Assembly: GCA_023421075.1 (NCBI GenBank)
Contig: JAEZUM010000057.1
Coordinates: 1 to 64,000 of the forward strand
Direction: 5' to 3'
DNA length: 64,000 bases
From: Bacillota bacterium
Lineage (GTDB): Bacteria > Bacillota > Clostridia > Lachnospirales > Lachnospiraceae
Numbering within the stretch: position 1 is the first letter of the stretch; every line of letters starts with the position of its first letter. Positions 25,828 through 35,250 of this stretch are shown here, in pieces. The position numbers and the translations under genes are program-made. The notes below the pieces were generated by a model. The model worked only from the letters and a program-made list of their open reading frames with translations, ran no database searches and was not told the DNA's origin.

Positions 25828-27000
25828 TTATGTTTCATTAATTGTTATTATTTTCTTCCTCTTTACATTTTCTGGATTTGGAATAATATATAATACACTA
25901 AACATAACGAAAATAATATAGTTTACTAACACACTCTCAGTTATCGATACGATCCAAATTATACTTACACAAAATATAAGACTTTGATATAATTTATTAT
26001 CAAGATATTTTTTTGTTTTATTTGATATAATATAAATAATTATCCCAAAAAGTAAAAGCCTTATTATCCCTCCACGAAATAGAATCTCTAATAATCCATT
26101 ATGACAATACACATCACCCAAAATTCTTTCTTCTTGTTCCTGTCCCAAATTTCCATATCCTAACAGAATTTTATCTGGAATTTTTTTTATTGATGTGTCC
26201 CAAACATTTGTCCTACCCGTAAAAGTAAGATCTTTATGTAATAAATCTTCTATGATAAAAGAAAAAACGTTTTGAATACGTAAAAATACAATGGCGAAAT
26301 TAGTAAATAAAAACAATAGAAAACTTTTAAATAAACTTAATTTCCATTGAATAAAAATATTTAATATTATTAATAAATCTAAGACTAAAATACCAAATAA
26401 TCCTGTGACACTCCAGGTATGAATGAAAGTGTAATTAATTGTCATTATTAAGATAATAGGACGTATTACTTTCCCCTTATAATATATATACAATAGTGCC
26501 CAAAAATAAGCTGTTAAAAGATATGATATAAATCCGTTATCGTAACCTAATGCACCATAAAAGCTACCATAAATATCTGGTCCTTTTTGAATTACAGTAA
26601 TCAGGTTATAATATGTCATGATCTCAAAAATAATCATAAACGGATTAATTAATAGTTCAAAGTTATCAGAAAATAGATCCAGCAATAAAATAAGGCATGT
26701 AAATCGACTTAAGGCAACAATATCAATATAACCATTATTTAAATATGTAGAAAAAGCCTGACACATTTGCATGATTATTAATAGTAACGAATTAATATTA
26801 GGTATTTTTCGATATATATATAACATACCTAACAAAAACATAGTGCCGAGTAATTGCAAACTATTCCATTTTGTGAAAATTAAAGTTGGCAATAAGTTTG
26901 CCAAACCACCATACCAAATACTTAATTGAGCTAAAATAAATATTACTATTAATCCTATTAACTTAAATAAAGAAAAACTCAATTTTGTATATATTTTCAC
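25828..27000 (-). CDS. Wzy-like polysaccharide polymerase
   Basis: A 390-residue integral membrane protein with about 10-11 helices and a larger loop around residues 255-305 holding GRTNVWDTSIKKIPDKILLGYG, a motif arrangement typical of O-antigen ligases/polymerases. It should polymerise flipped repeat units outside the membrane. Sequence is low in charged residues, as expected. The start is GTG behind AGAGGTGAATT. Assignment rests on topology and context because Wzy proteins are poorly conserved. Confidence 0.78.
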   Translation of the reverse strand: MKIYTKLSFSLFKLIGLIVIFILAQLSIWYGGLANLLPTLIFTKWNSLQLLGTMFLLGMLYIYRKIPNINSLLLIIMQMCQAFSTYLNNGYIDIVALSRFTCLILLLDLFSDNFELLINPFMIIFEIMTYYNLITVIQKGPDIYGSFYGALGYDNGFISYLLTAYFWALLYIYYKGKVIRPIILIMTINYTFIHTWSVTGLFGILVLDLLIILNIFIQWKLSLFKSFLLFLFTNFAIVFLRIQNVFSFIIEDLLHKDLTFTGRTNVWDTSIKKIPDKILLGYGNLGQEQEERILGDVYCHNGLLEILFRGGIIRLLLFGIIIYIISNKTKKYLDNKLYQSLIFCVSIIWIVSITESVLVNYIIFVMFSVLYIIPNPENVKRKKIITINET

Positions 27001-27057
27001 AATTCACCTCTAATGTTCCTATGCAATATCGGATTTGTGCCTTTGAAGTTAACCTCA

Positions 27058-28164
27058 TTACATTCCAGAGGTTACAAAGTATCTATTTATGTTATCAATA
27101 TGCGACAAGGCTATATTTTCCATTATGTTCCCTTGTATTTTACAAATATTTTCTTTACCTTGATTGGAACGTAATTCTCTATTATCAATATATTTGTTCA
27201 ATATCATTGTCAGTTCATCTATATTATCAAAGGTATAAATTGCCCCATTTTCATTTGATATCATTTCCAGTCCAGCGACACACATATTAGTTGTAACAAT
27301 GGGTAAGCCACATGCCATCGCTTCATTAACTACTAATCCCCATATATCTTCTCTTGTAGGTAATACAAAGATATCCGAAGCCTTATAATAATTAAATATC
27401 TTTTCTTTTGGCATAAATTCATACAATTCTACATTTTGAATATTATACTTATTTATCATTTCTAAATAATTATGCTGTTCACTACCACCACCTATCAGAA
27501 TGAGATGGACATTTTCCTTACTATTAAGTTGCTTCCATGCTGATAGCAACAAATCATATCCTTTTCTTTTTATAAATTGACCCACAGAAATAACATATGT
27601 ATCATCTTCCTTCAGTCCCATATTCTTCCTAATATTTCTTTTATCCTCCTCAGATATAGGTTTATTCATAATATCCTTCGATGTGAGTGAAGTGAAATTG
27701 TGTACTCTGATATTTTCTATCCTCGCTTTATAATGAAGATAATATTTTGTTGCCATATTGCCAGATGAAAAACATAATGCAGCATGACTGAACATATATG
27801 TTTTCAAAATATCTTTTAATAAATTTTTATTAATAAAAGCACCATCTAAATTTGTAAAACATGGCACTTTCGCTATAATTCCACATATCATTGCAATAAC
27901 TCCCGGTAAAATACATGCATTATAGCATAAGATAAAATCATATTTTTTTATATGCATACAATATTTTCCAAATACTTTTTTATCACTATTATTATTTAGT
28001 ATATAAAATTTTATAGAAGATGACTTTACCGTATAATCATCACTTCGCTCTTGATCATTCGCTTTTTCAAAAAATATATCTAGCTTGTATTCTTGTGATA
28101 GCTTCTCAAAAACAGATATTCTATACGGCGAAGGAAATTCAGCAACAACTAATCCCTTTTTCAT
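27058..28164 (-). CDS. family 4 glycosyltransferase
   Basis: A 368-residue GT-B enzyme. The N-terminal part starts LVVAEFPSPYRISVFEKL, common in transferases acting early on lipid-linked glycans. The donor domain has VISVGQFIKRKGYDLLLSAW, HLILIGGGSEQHNYLEM and the EX7E motif LPTREDIWGLVVNEAMACGLP. Its ATG overlaps the TGA of the preceding family 2 gene (ATGA), showing translational coupling. Confidence 0.88.
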   Translation of the reverse strand: MKKGLVVAEFPSPYRISVFEKLSQEYKLDIFFEKANDQERSDDYTVKSSSIKFYILNNNSDKKVFGKYCMHIKKYDFILCYNACILPGVIAMICGIIAKVPCFTNLDGAFINKNLLKDILKTYMFSHAALCFSSGNMATKYYLHYKARIENIRVHNFTSLTSKDIMNKPISEEDKRNIRKNMGLKEDDTYVISVGQFIKRKGYDLLLSAWKQLNSKENVHLILIGGGSEQHNYLEMINKYNIQNVELYEFMPKEKIFNYYKASDIFVLPTREDIWGLVVNEAMACGLPIVTTNMCVAGLEMISNENGAIYTFDNIDELTMILNKYIDNRELRSNQGKENICKIQGNIMENIALSHIDNINRYFVTSGM

Positions 28165-28991
28165 ATTACTTCCTCTCTAACCTTAGGTAACAGTTTATAA
28201 TAATTTCTGAATTGTCTAATTACTCTTGATGGTAGATATAATAATGGAGTAGTTAGAAAAATAAATATAAATCTATAGATTGGGTTATAAGGACACCGCT
28301 TACTAAATAGTATTTTAATACTTAACTTACTATGTTCCTTAGCCCCAGTTGAACTAGTATTAAAATAAAACTTCAAGTTATCAAATGCTTTAATCTTTAA
28401 CCCTTTCTTGCTTGCCCGAAAAGTGAATTCATAATCAGATAAATAATGCGGTAGCAGAATTGGGTGAAATCCCCCAATTCTTTTCAAATCCTTAACTTTC
28501 AAAAATAATGATTGTGTGGCTGCAATATTTCCCTCTGCTGTTACATCCAGAAGTTCTATCTCTCCACTTTTTGAATTAAACATTAAAACACCATTCTCTC
28601 TTTCCTTAGTTTTAGAACAGAATCCATTACCAACTACTAACGTATCCGGATGTTCCAATATTATGTTTACTCCTGTCTCAATGTAAGATGGCTCATATGT
28701 ATTATCATCATTACTAAATACAACAATATCTTCCGAGGGGATGTGATTTGACATAATCCATTTATATGCCATTTGCATTGCTCCTCCCCACCAAAGATTA
28801 CCATTCCCTTTTAAAATTGTTGCCTTAGTTGGCATCTCATCCTCTACCATAATACTTGTTCCGTCCGTTGAGCCATCGTCAACTAATATCAAATGAATCG
28901 AATCATAAATGCTTTGTTGCTTCAGGCTTTCAATAAACTGAGATGTAATATTCTTTCGATTATGTGATGCTGTAATAATATGAACCTTCAT
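28161..28991 (-). CDS. family 2 glycosyltransferase (rhamnosyltransferase-like)
   Basis: A 276-residue transferase with HIITASHNRKNITSQFIESL, ILVDDGSTDGTSIMV, GNGNLWWGGAMQMAYKW and VVFSNDDNTYEPSYIETG as metal site region. The GNLWWGGA element is characteristic of a group of WbbL/rhamnosyltransferase-like proteins. Start follows ATGAGGAGATATTAA. The end couples to the family 4 gene. Confidence 0.87.
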   Translation of the reverse strand: MKVHIITASHNRKNITSQFIESLKQQSIYDSIHLILVDDGSTDGTSIMVEDEMPTKATILKGNGNLWWGGAMQMAYKWIMSNHIPSEDIVVFSNDDNTYEPSYIETGVNIILEHPDTLVVGNGFCSKTKERENGVLMFNSKSGEIELLDVTAEGNIAATQSLFLKVKDLKRIGGFHPILLPHYLSDYEFTFRASKKGLKIKAFDNLKFYFNTSSTGAKEHSKLSIKILFSKRCPYNPIYRFIFIFLTTPLLYLPSRVIRQFRNYYKLLPKVREEVI

Positions 28992-29037
28992 TTAATATCT
29001 CCTCATAAATGCAACTCATAAATGTAATTTTACCTTT

Positions 29038-29619
29038 TTAGGTCATAAGCTTCTTTAAGACTCTGGCCGGATTTCCACCTATTACGGTTCCTTCTTCAAA
29101 TTCTCCAGAAACTACTGCACCTGCTCCAACCACGCATCCATCGCCTAAAACAGTTCCTTTTAAAATGATAGCATTGCAACCAATGAAACAATTCTTTCCG
29201 ATTTTTACCTCTTTACTTGGAATTAAATCATTCTCTACTGGTCCATCCTTCATAACTGATAGCTGATTACGTGCTTCGAATTCGATTGGATGAAAGTCAT
29301 TATCTAAGATTTTTGAATTTCCACCAATACAAGTATTATCACCTATATAAATACCTTTCCTGGAATAAATGGTAACACCAGAAATCCCCACGTTATTACC
29401 AATTATAATCTCAGCAACTGGTGTCCTAGTACATATGATTGTCCTACTATAAAGTCCAACTAAATTGGATAAGAAGCTGGATTTAATAGTTACACAATCA
29501 CCAATTAGTAATTTGGCTCCTTTTTGATTGAAAATAACAGGCATACCTTTTAATAAAAGATTTCTTCCATACTTAATATTTTGAAGACGAAGTATTATTT
29601 TGTAATAATTACTGTTCAT
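29038..29619 (-). CDS. left-handed beta-helix acyltransferase
   Basis: A 193-residue hexapeptide-repeat O-acetyltransferase-like protein. Repeats run through residues 40-185 (IIIGNNVGISGVTIYSRKG, YIGDNTCIGGNSKILDND, KIGKNCFIGCNAIILKGTV, VVGAGAVVSG), with the active-site type histidine in DNDFHPIEF. It probably acetylates a sugar of the repeat unit with acetyl-CoA. The ATG behind AGGGGAAAAGACT is preferred over a GTG six codons upstream that lies inside the preceding gene. Confidence 0.85.
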   Translation of the reverse strand: MNSNYYKIILRLQNIKYGRNLLLKGMPVIFNQKGAKLLIGDCVTIKSSFLSNLVGLYSRTIICTRTPVAEIIIGNNVGISGVTIYSRKGIYIGDNTCIGGNSKILDNDFHPIEFEARNQLSVMKDGPVENDLIPSKEVKIGKNCFIGCNAIILKGTVLGDGCVVGAGAVVSGEFEEGTVIGGNPARVLKKLMT

Positions 29620-29630
29620 AGTCTTTTCCC

Positions 29631-30908
29631 CTAACACGTCAGAATTTCTTGTATATATCGATTAATTGATATAGTCATTTTCAAAAATTCTTCCAAATAT
29701 TTTCTACCATTATCCCCCATCTTGTATGTTTCCAATGTATTCGAATTATTCACAAACCACATAATATTTCTTTTTATACTCTCATAATTTCCCGGCTCAC
29801 ATACTAAGCCACAATCTGTCTGCTCAATAATTAGCCTTGCCTCAGATCCTACTTCTAAAACCCCTAAAATAGGTTTGGCAGTCGCCATACATCCATATAT
29901 CTTAGAGGGGACTGATACCCCTTTTATACTTTTCGCACTAACGCACCAATGAACATCTGCCGCATTTAGACTGTAGTTTAATTTTTCTTTTTCTTGATAT
30001 GGAATAAAGACTACATTATTAAGTTGAAGATCATTTTTAATCTTCTCTAGATCACTCTTAATACTACCAGAACCAACAAATACAAATCTCACTTCTCTCC
30101 CATCATTAGTTTTAACATTCTGCGGAATCTCACTAATAGTCTTTAGTATATTGATCAAATCATAATACAAACCAAGATTCCCGCTATACATGATTATATA
30201 TTTACCGTTTAGCTCATAATTATCTAAAAATTCTATTACACCTAAGTTATCCTTACCTAATGGATATACTTTTTCTTCATCGATCCAGTTATTGATTACG
30301 GAGTAATCTGGAACATTTTTATTATTAAAACGCTTAACAAGAGTGGTCTCCATATCCCTACCAACTAAAATTACTTTATTTGCACATCTACAACTCCATT
30401 TGTCTAGTAGCATCATTATATATAGAACTACTGTATTCTTGTTATAACCCGTTGCAAGTATCTGTTCTGGATTAAAATCCTGGATATTATACACACTTTT
30501 TGCAAATTTTAATACTTTTCCCCATATACCAAGTAATCCTCCTATAATAGGTGGCTGGCTAATTGAATATACATAATCTATCTTCCCAACTTTTGTTGTT
30601 GCCCACATAGCACGAAATAAGTATGATAAAATATTCATTATGCGACTTCTCTTATCCGATTTATCAAACTCTGGAACACGTACACGTATGATACTAACCC
30701 CATCAATATTATCAAAGTGATACTTCTTTGACTTATAATATTCAGTTACTGAACCTATGTATGAGGGCACAACGCAAATTACCGTTATATCAAATACATC
30801 TAACATTCCCTCCGCCAGCTCTTTCAATATTTGTCCTGTGGATGCAACATCAGGGTAATAATAATGTGCGTATATTAATAATTTTTTCTTATCTAAATAC
30901 TGAGGCAT
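29631..30908 (-). CDS. family 4 glycosyltransferase (WbuB-like)
   Basis: A 425-residue GT-B transferase. The opening KLLIYAHYYYPDVASTGQIL, with the glycine-rich acceptor loop, and NLGLYYDLINILKTI fit WbuB-like enzymes that act on lipid-linked intermediates. The C-terminal domain has FVGSGSIKSDLEKI and VSVPSKIYGCMATAKPILGV. Start follows TTTTAGGAGAGATATCTG. It comes directly after the tyrosine kinase gene, so it may be an early transferase of the repeat unit. Confidence 0.87.
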   Translation of the reverse strand: MPQYLDKKKLLIYAHYYYPDVASTGQILKELAEGMLDVFDITVICVVPSYIGSVTEYYKSKKYHFDNIDGVSIIRVRVPEFDKSDKRSRIMNILSYLFRAMWATTKVGKIDYVYSISQPPIIGGLLGIWGKVLKFAKSVYNIQDFNPEQILATGYNKNTVVLYIMMLLDKWSCRCANKVILVGRDMETTLVKRFNNKNVPDYSVINNWIDEEKVYPLGKDNLGVIEFLDNYELNGKYIIMYSGNLGLYYDLINILKTISEIPQNVKTNDGREVRFVFVGSGSIKSDLEKIKNDLQLNNVVFIPYQEKEKLNYSLNAADVHWCVSAKSIKGVSVPSKIYGCMATAKPILGVLEVGSEARLIIEQTDCGLVCEPGNYESIKRNIMWFVNNSNTLETYKMGDNGRKYLEEFLKMTISINRYIQEILTC

Positions 30909-30941
30909 CAGATATCTCTCCTAAAACAAGAATTATTCGAA

Positions 30942-31622
30942 TTAATAATTAAGGTTTGTCCAATTCAATATATTTTTCCACGTAATAATTTTTTTCTTTA
31001 CTTCAACCTTATTAAAAACACAACCCAGTATCTTGCAATTACTTTTTTCTAAATGCTCTATCATTTTTTGAGCTTTTTTATAACTGGTTTTCCCTGGTTC
31101 CATTACAATAACTGAAGCATTACATTCCTTAGCAATGATAACAGCATCTATATTCTTATCCATAGAAGCACAATCGATTATGATATAATCGCATACACCA
31201 CTTAAAGTTTTTAGCAATTCCTTGAATAAATCTTTTTCAAGTAATTCTGTTGCATCACCCAAATCCTTCCCTGCATAAATAAGATATAATTGACTTATTC
31301 CCGACTTATAAACAATATCTGAAATTATCCTTTCTTCTCTCAGATAATCACATAAGCCATAAACTTCTTGATCTATGCCAAATCTCTTATTGAAAGATTG
31401 ATTCCGAATGTTCGCATCTATATAAACTACTTTTTTCCCAGCATCTGCAAATCCTTTTGCAACGTGGTAAGATACCTCTGATTTACCATCTTTTGCAAGT
31501 GTACTCGTAAAGACGATAGATTTAATATCTTCACCATAAAATTTTATATTGGTTCTCAACATTCCATATGCCTGCCTAGATCTAGAATCTAATTCACTAA
31601 CAGCTTGATAAACTGTATCCAT
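30942..31622 (-). CDS. CpsD/CapB-type tyrosine kinase
   Basis: A 226-residue BY-kinase that works with a Wzz/CpsC-type activator to control polysaccharide chain length. Walker A is at 39-48 (TSTLAKDGKS), Walker A' follows as VVYIDANIRNQ and Walker B as YIIIDCASMD. The C-terminus has only a lone final Tyr instead of the usual tyrosine cluster, which suggests different autophosphorylation behaviour. It is 48 bases after the Wzz-like gene. Confidence 0.87.
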   Translation of the reverse strand: MDTVYQAVSELDSRSRQAYGMLRTNIKFYGEDIKSIVFTSTLAKDGKSEVSYHVAKGFADAGKKVVYIDANIRNQSFNKRFGIDQEVYGLCDYLREERIISDIVYKSGISQLYLIYAGKDLGDATELLEKDLFKELLKTLSGVCDYIIIDCASMDKNIDAVIIAKECNASVIVMEPGKTSYKKAQKMIEHLEKSNCKILGCVFNKVEVKKKIITWKNILNWTNLNY

Positions 31623-31670
31623 CTTAATTAATTCCTTTACAAATATAGAAGTTATAATTACATTGACTGT

Positions 31671-32636
31671 TTATTTAACAAAATAAATATCCAAATTTTT
31701 TAATTCATCAATCGCTCCCCAATCCTGTTCGAAAAATTCAGTTTTATCAAGTGTATTTAATTCTCCTGCTTCTACTATACTTTGCCTGATATTGTTTTCT
31801 TGTTGGTTAATGACCTTTTTCTTTTGCTTTATTTGATTTCCCATCTTTTCTTGATGTATATTTTTCTTACGTTCTTGTTTTAATACTTTCTTCCTATATT
31901 TTCTCTCCTCTTTAGCTTCCTTTCTATTATCTGCATTCAATCTGAATTTTGATCTTTCATATGAAATTGGAATTATGGCTAAAAGATCCAAACCAAAGTA
32001 CTTTTTTAAATCAACTTCAGATCGTATTGTATCATTTTGTACAAATTTTACCAAAAATGTGATACATGATAAAGCCAAGCCTAAAACCCCACCAATAACT
32101 GAATTCTTCTTTACATTTATAGTTGGGTAGACGGCAACAATCTTTCCAGAATCTATTACATTGGATTTTGGAATATTCATTATTTCAGAAGCACGCTTTG
32201 ATACCACCTTTACCAGACTATTTACTAGCATAAGCGCAACATCACTATCAGCGCTGTTAACAGAAAAGTAGATAACACGCGTATCTTCAGGATTGTTCAT
32301 GAATATACTACTTCTGACTTGCCCATAACTAATATTTAGTTTTGTTTCATCAATAACCTCATTAATTACAGTTTCACTAGTCGCAAGTGCCATATAATCT
32401 TTTATTAATTGCGTTCCTAATTGCAAATCTGCGTATGATGCTTTTCCATTTTCCTGTGTTACTATGTAAATACTTGCAGAGGCACTATACATAAATCTTT
32501 GATACTTCTTAGCATATATTCCAAAACTAGCTGCACAACAAACTGCAATAACAAAAATAATCCATATCTTACCTAGTAAATAATGAAACAATTCCTTAAT
32601 ATCAATTTCTACTAGATCATTATTGTTTCTATGCAT
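31671..32636 (-). CDS. Wzz/CpsC-type chain-length determinant with long basic tail
   Basis: A 321-residue protein. Membrane helices at about 20-42 and 185-205 flank a Wzz-type extracytoplasmic domain (SASIYIVTQENGKASYADL, VINEVIDETKL). After the second helix there is a long charged region of roughly 100 residues, with KEAKEERKYRKKVLKQERK and QEKMGNQIKQKKKVINQQEN, longer than the usual CpsC tail. This tail is where the partner kinase normally docks. The start ATG sits in ATGCATAG across the end of the upstream gene, behind GAGGAGAATAATA. Confidence 0.85.
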   Translation of the reverse strand: MHRNNNDLVEIDIKELFHYLLGKIWIIFVIAVCCAASFGIYAKKYQRFMYSASASIYIVTQENGKASYADLQLGTQLIKDYMALATSETVINEVIDETKLNISYGQVRSSIFMNNPEDTRVIYFSVNSADSDVALMLVNSLVKVVSKRASEIMNIPKSNVIDSGKIVAVYPTINVKKNSVIGGVLGLALSCITFLVKFVQNDTIRSEVDLKKYFGLDLLAIIPISYERSKFRLNADNRKEAKEERKYRKKVLKQERKKNIHQEKMGNQIKQKKKVINQQENNIRQSIVEAGELNTLDKTEFFEQDWGAIDELKNLDIYFVK

Positions 32637-33891
32637 TATTATTCTCCTCGTTAAGCAATCCAAAACTTTCCATGATTTTTAATTTATGATTAACTGCCAG
32701 TGCTCTTTCATAATGTGTATATTCTCCAATTTTGGTTGTCCTTTCAGCTATAATTAAATCAAACATCCTATGTATCCAAGAAAGTGGTAACAATATCTTG
32801 TGAGTTTTACCTAGTCTATATTTATCCAAAAGTCTATCCTGTGTTGGAAATAATCTCATTATTATCTTAGCTTCCTTTTCATAGCCTTGCTTTTCGCCAA
32901 TAAAATAAGGAATCATATCCCCCATAAGTTCCCATTTTCCCTTCTTTTCTTTAAACAACTGACTGTTTGTGATGAATTCATTCAGTAAAACATTCAATTT
33001 ATCATCACTTAATTTTATATCTGATATCACGATATCTGAATTCATATCAAAATATTTTATACATAAACGAAAAATAGCTAAACAGAAAACGTCATATCCC
33101 ATTTTTTTCAATCCACTCCATAATAAGTCTAACTGGATAAAATCAAAATACTTATTAACGTATAATGTAATATCAATCAAATAACGGATTGTTACACATT
33201 CAAGTGAAAAATGCTTAATTATATGAAAGAGTTGAAATATTAAGTGCTCTGTATATCCCAGACTTATGACATTAATACCACATACATTCAATTTTATTAA
33301 TGATTTTGTATCTGTAATATTTAATGATTCCAAAATGCTTATTTTAGGTCCTGAGTAATCTTCCCATAAGCAAGTGTGCATTTCTATTGTATGATTATGG
33401 AACTCATTAATATATACCCCTACTTCATCCTTAGATTTTTCGCTTAACCTGTATCCTAATTTATCCAATATATTAACAGCCTTATCTTTTTGATGTTTAT
33501 TTATGTATAAATCCGTATCACATGATGTTCTCTGTTGATATTTAGGATATAAATCTGCTAAAATGAATCCTTTCAAAACTATAAAGTCAACATGATCTTT
33601 CTCTGCATTCATTAATAATTCACGAAGTGCATAATGCTTTCGTTGTTCATAAATGGAGTCTCTGATTGAGATTTTCTTCCATATATATAAAAGATCATTT
33701 GAAATATTATGTTTTTCGAAAATTTTTTTTATTACAGGATATAATAATGTAACTAAATTATTTCTATAAGCATATTCAAACATCTGTATCCAATTTATAT
33801 TATTTACTTCATTATGAAAGAATTTGTAATCCTCTAATGATAAAGAATATCTTAGTAATTTAATAAATGTCATAGTATCTTTATATACCAT
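32629..33891 (-). CDS. NTP_transf_5-like nucleotidyltransferase family protein
   Basis: A 420-residue protein resembling the uncharacterised nucleotidyltransferase family PF14907. The nucleotidyltransferase core is visible as DFIVLKGFILADLYPKYQQR followed by SCDTDLYI with the acidic pair, and downstream HNHTIEMHTCLWEDY. Members are found both in capsule clusters and in lasso peptide clusters; their substrate is unknown. It is the first gene of the polysaccharide operon, overlapping the Wzz-like gene by 8 bases. Start follows TAAGGAGATTATTT. Confidence 0.75.
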   Translation of the reverse strand: MVYKDTMTFIKLLRYSLSLEDYKFFHNEVNNINWIQMFEYAYRNNLVTLLYPVIKKIFEKHNISNDLLYIWKKISIRDSIYEQRKHYALRELLMNAEKDHVDFIVLKGFILADLYPKYQQRTSCDTDLYINKHQKDKAVNILDKLGYRLSEKSKDEVGVYINEFHNHTIEMHTCLWEDYSGPKISILESLNITDTKSLIKLNVCGINVISLGYTEHLIFQLFHIIKHFSLECVTIRYLIDITLYVNKYFDFIQLDLLWSGLKKMGYDVFCLAIFRLCIKYFDMNSDIVISDIKLSDDKLNVLLNEFITNSQLFKEKKGKWELMGDMIPYFIGEKQGYEKEAKIIMRLFPTQDRLLDKYRLGKTHKILLPLSWIHRMFDLIIAERTTKIGEYTHYERALAVNHKLKIMESFGLLNEENNNA

Positions 33892-34333
33892 AAATAATCT
33901 CCTTAATTTAATTCTATGCCACCTTAAGCTTTACTGTATTTTATTTTTACCTATTCCATTATAAAACAGCAAATCTATCTTAAATACTCATCCACTTTCC
34001 GATATTATTAACCATATTTTTACTAACATAAAACAGTTTATCACTTATGCGATGATTTGTAAAGATTTTCCATTAGGAATTTTATACTTTCTTTTTCTAT
34101 TATTAAAATAGTATTAAAGAAAATTTATTAGATATTATCAAATATGTTTGGATTTTATGTTGTAAATTACAAGAATTTGTTTACCGAATTTTTCCAATTA
34201 TTCGTAATAAGGTAGTATAATCAGTTTTGCAATGTTAAGCACGACATCGAATGGTAATATCTTGCTTCAATATGTTAATCAAAATTTGTATTACACAATG
34301 CTTTGAAATCAATATTTATCTGTAGGGGTAACT
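33892..34333. other. 442-bp intergenic between EPS operon and AraC gene
   Basis: A very AT-rich divergent region. Minus-strand TATAAT at 33963-33958 is a possible -10 for the polysaccharide operon but has a poor -35. On the plus strand, the best candidate is at 34192-34221. No gene, repeat or RNA structure was recognised, and no JUMPstart-like element was seen. Confidence 0.4.
34192..34221 (+). promoter_or_regulatory. candidate promoter of the AraC gene
   Basis: TTCCAA (34192-34197) and TATAAT (34216-34221) with an 18-base spacer, 113 bases upstream of the AraC-type start. The -35 is weak, so this is tentative. Confidence 0.35.
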
Positions 34334-35200
34334 ATGAAACCATTATTTGAGGCTTATCGGCCGGAAGAATTAGTACAATCACAACGAGTTCTAAACACAC
34401 CCAGTGATTTTGCAAAACGGGCACTTTTCTACGTTCAGGAAGCAGGATATCTAAAGAGCTTAAAAAGTCATCAAAGTAGACGCTCAAACCTTAACTCTTT
34501 TCTCTTTTTGCTTGTGTTATCCGGCAAAGGGACCTTTACCTATCAGGATAAAGTATTTTCTCTTCAGGCAAATGACTGCGTGTACATTAATTGCATGAAT
34601 TCTTATACTCATCAAAGTGATACTACTTATCCCTGGGAGCTGCTTTGGGTGCATTTTAACGGAATTTCAGCATTAGACTATTATCATTACTACACAAAAA
34701 TCTACTCAAATGTATTCCATATAGAAAATCACGAAGTATATTCCGCTCTGTTAAACCAATTAATCGTTGTCACTCAGAAGAAGGAGGCTTCCTGGGAATT
34801 ACTCTCCTCCAAGCTCATTACAGATATATTGACCCACTGCATTGTGAACAAAAAAATGGATCCGCCACAGGAAGGTGAATCCATATTACACAAGCTTTAT
34901 GAGGTCAAGAATTATCTGGAGAAAAACTATCAGCAAAAGCTCCAGCTTGAAGATATCGCCTCCTACTTCTATGTCAGTAAATATCATTTATGTCGGGAGT
35001 ACAAAAAATTATTTGGGATAACTATTATCGATCACATCTCGCTTCGTCGCATTACTGCTGCTAAGGAGCAATTACGGTTTACAAAGAAAAGCATCATGGA
35101 TATCGCAACAGAAATCGGATATACGGATGCCAGTTACTTTAATAAAGTTTTTCAGAAGGTTGAGGGTATGACAGCAAGTGAGTATCGGAAGAAATGGTAA
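34334..35200 (+). CDS. AraC-family transcriptional regulator
   Basis: A 288-residue regulator. The first ~150 residues look like a cupin-type sensing domain (LNSFLFLLVLSGKGTFTYQD, NDCVYINCMNSYTHQSD, PWELLWVHFNG), which usually binds a sugar. The C-terminal ~100 residues hold two helix-turn-helix motifs (LQLEDIASYFYVSKYHLCREY; SIMDIATEIGYTDASYFNKVF). Start follows AGGGGTAACT. It is divergent from the polysaccharide operon, which is one natural target, but no operator is evident. Confidence 0.9.
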   Translation: MKPLFEAYRPEELVQSQRVLNTPSDFAKRALFYVQEAGYLKSLKSHQSRRSNLNSFLFLLVLSGKGTFTYQDKVFSLQANDCVYINCMNSYTHQSDTTYPWELLWVHFNGISALDYYHYYTKIYSNVFHIENHEVYSALLNQLIVVTQKKEASWELLSSKLITDILTHCIVNKKMDPPQEGESILHKLYEVKNYLEKNYQQKLQLEDIASYFYVSKYHLCREYKKLFGITIIDHISLRRITAAKEQLRFTKKSIMDIATEIGYTDASYFNKVFQKVEGMTASEYRKKW

Positions 35201-35210
35201 TCAACGTTAA

Positions 35211-35250
35211 AAAATCCCGGAATTATGCTTGTCACGTAATCCCGGGCTTT
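35211..35250. terminator. bidirectional terminator between AraC and VanZ genes
   Basis: CCCGGAATTA (35216-35225) pairs with TAATCCCGGG (35237-35246) with one mismatch. A-rich sequence on the left and CTTTTCATTT on the right provide T-runs in both directions. It overlaps the last codons of the VanZ gene. Confidence 0.6.
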
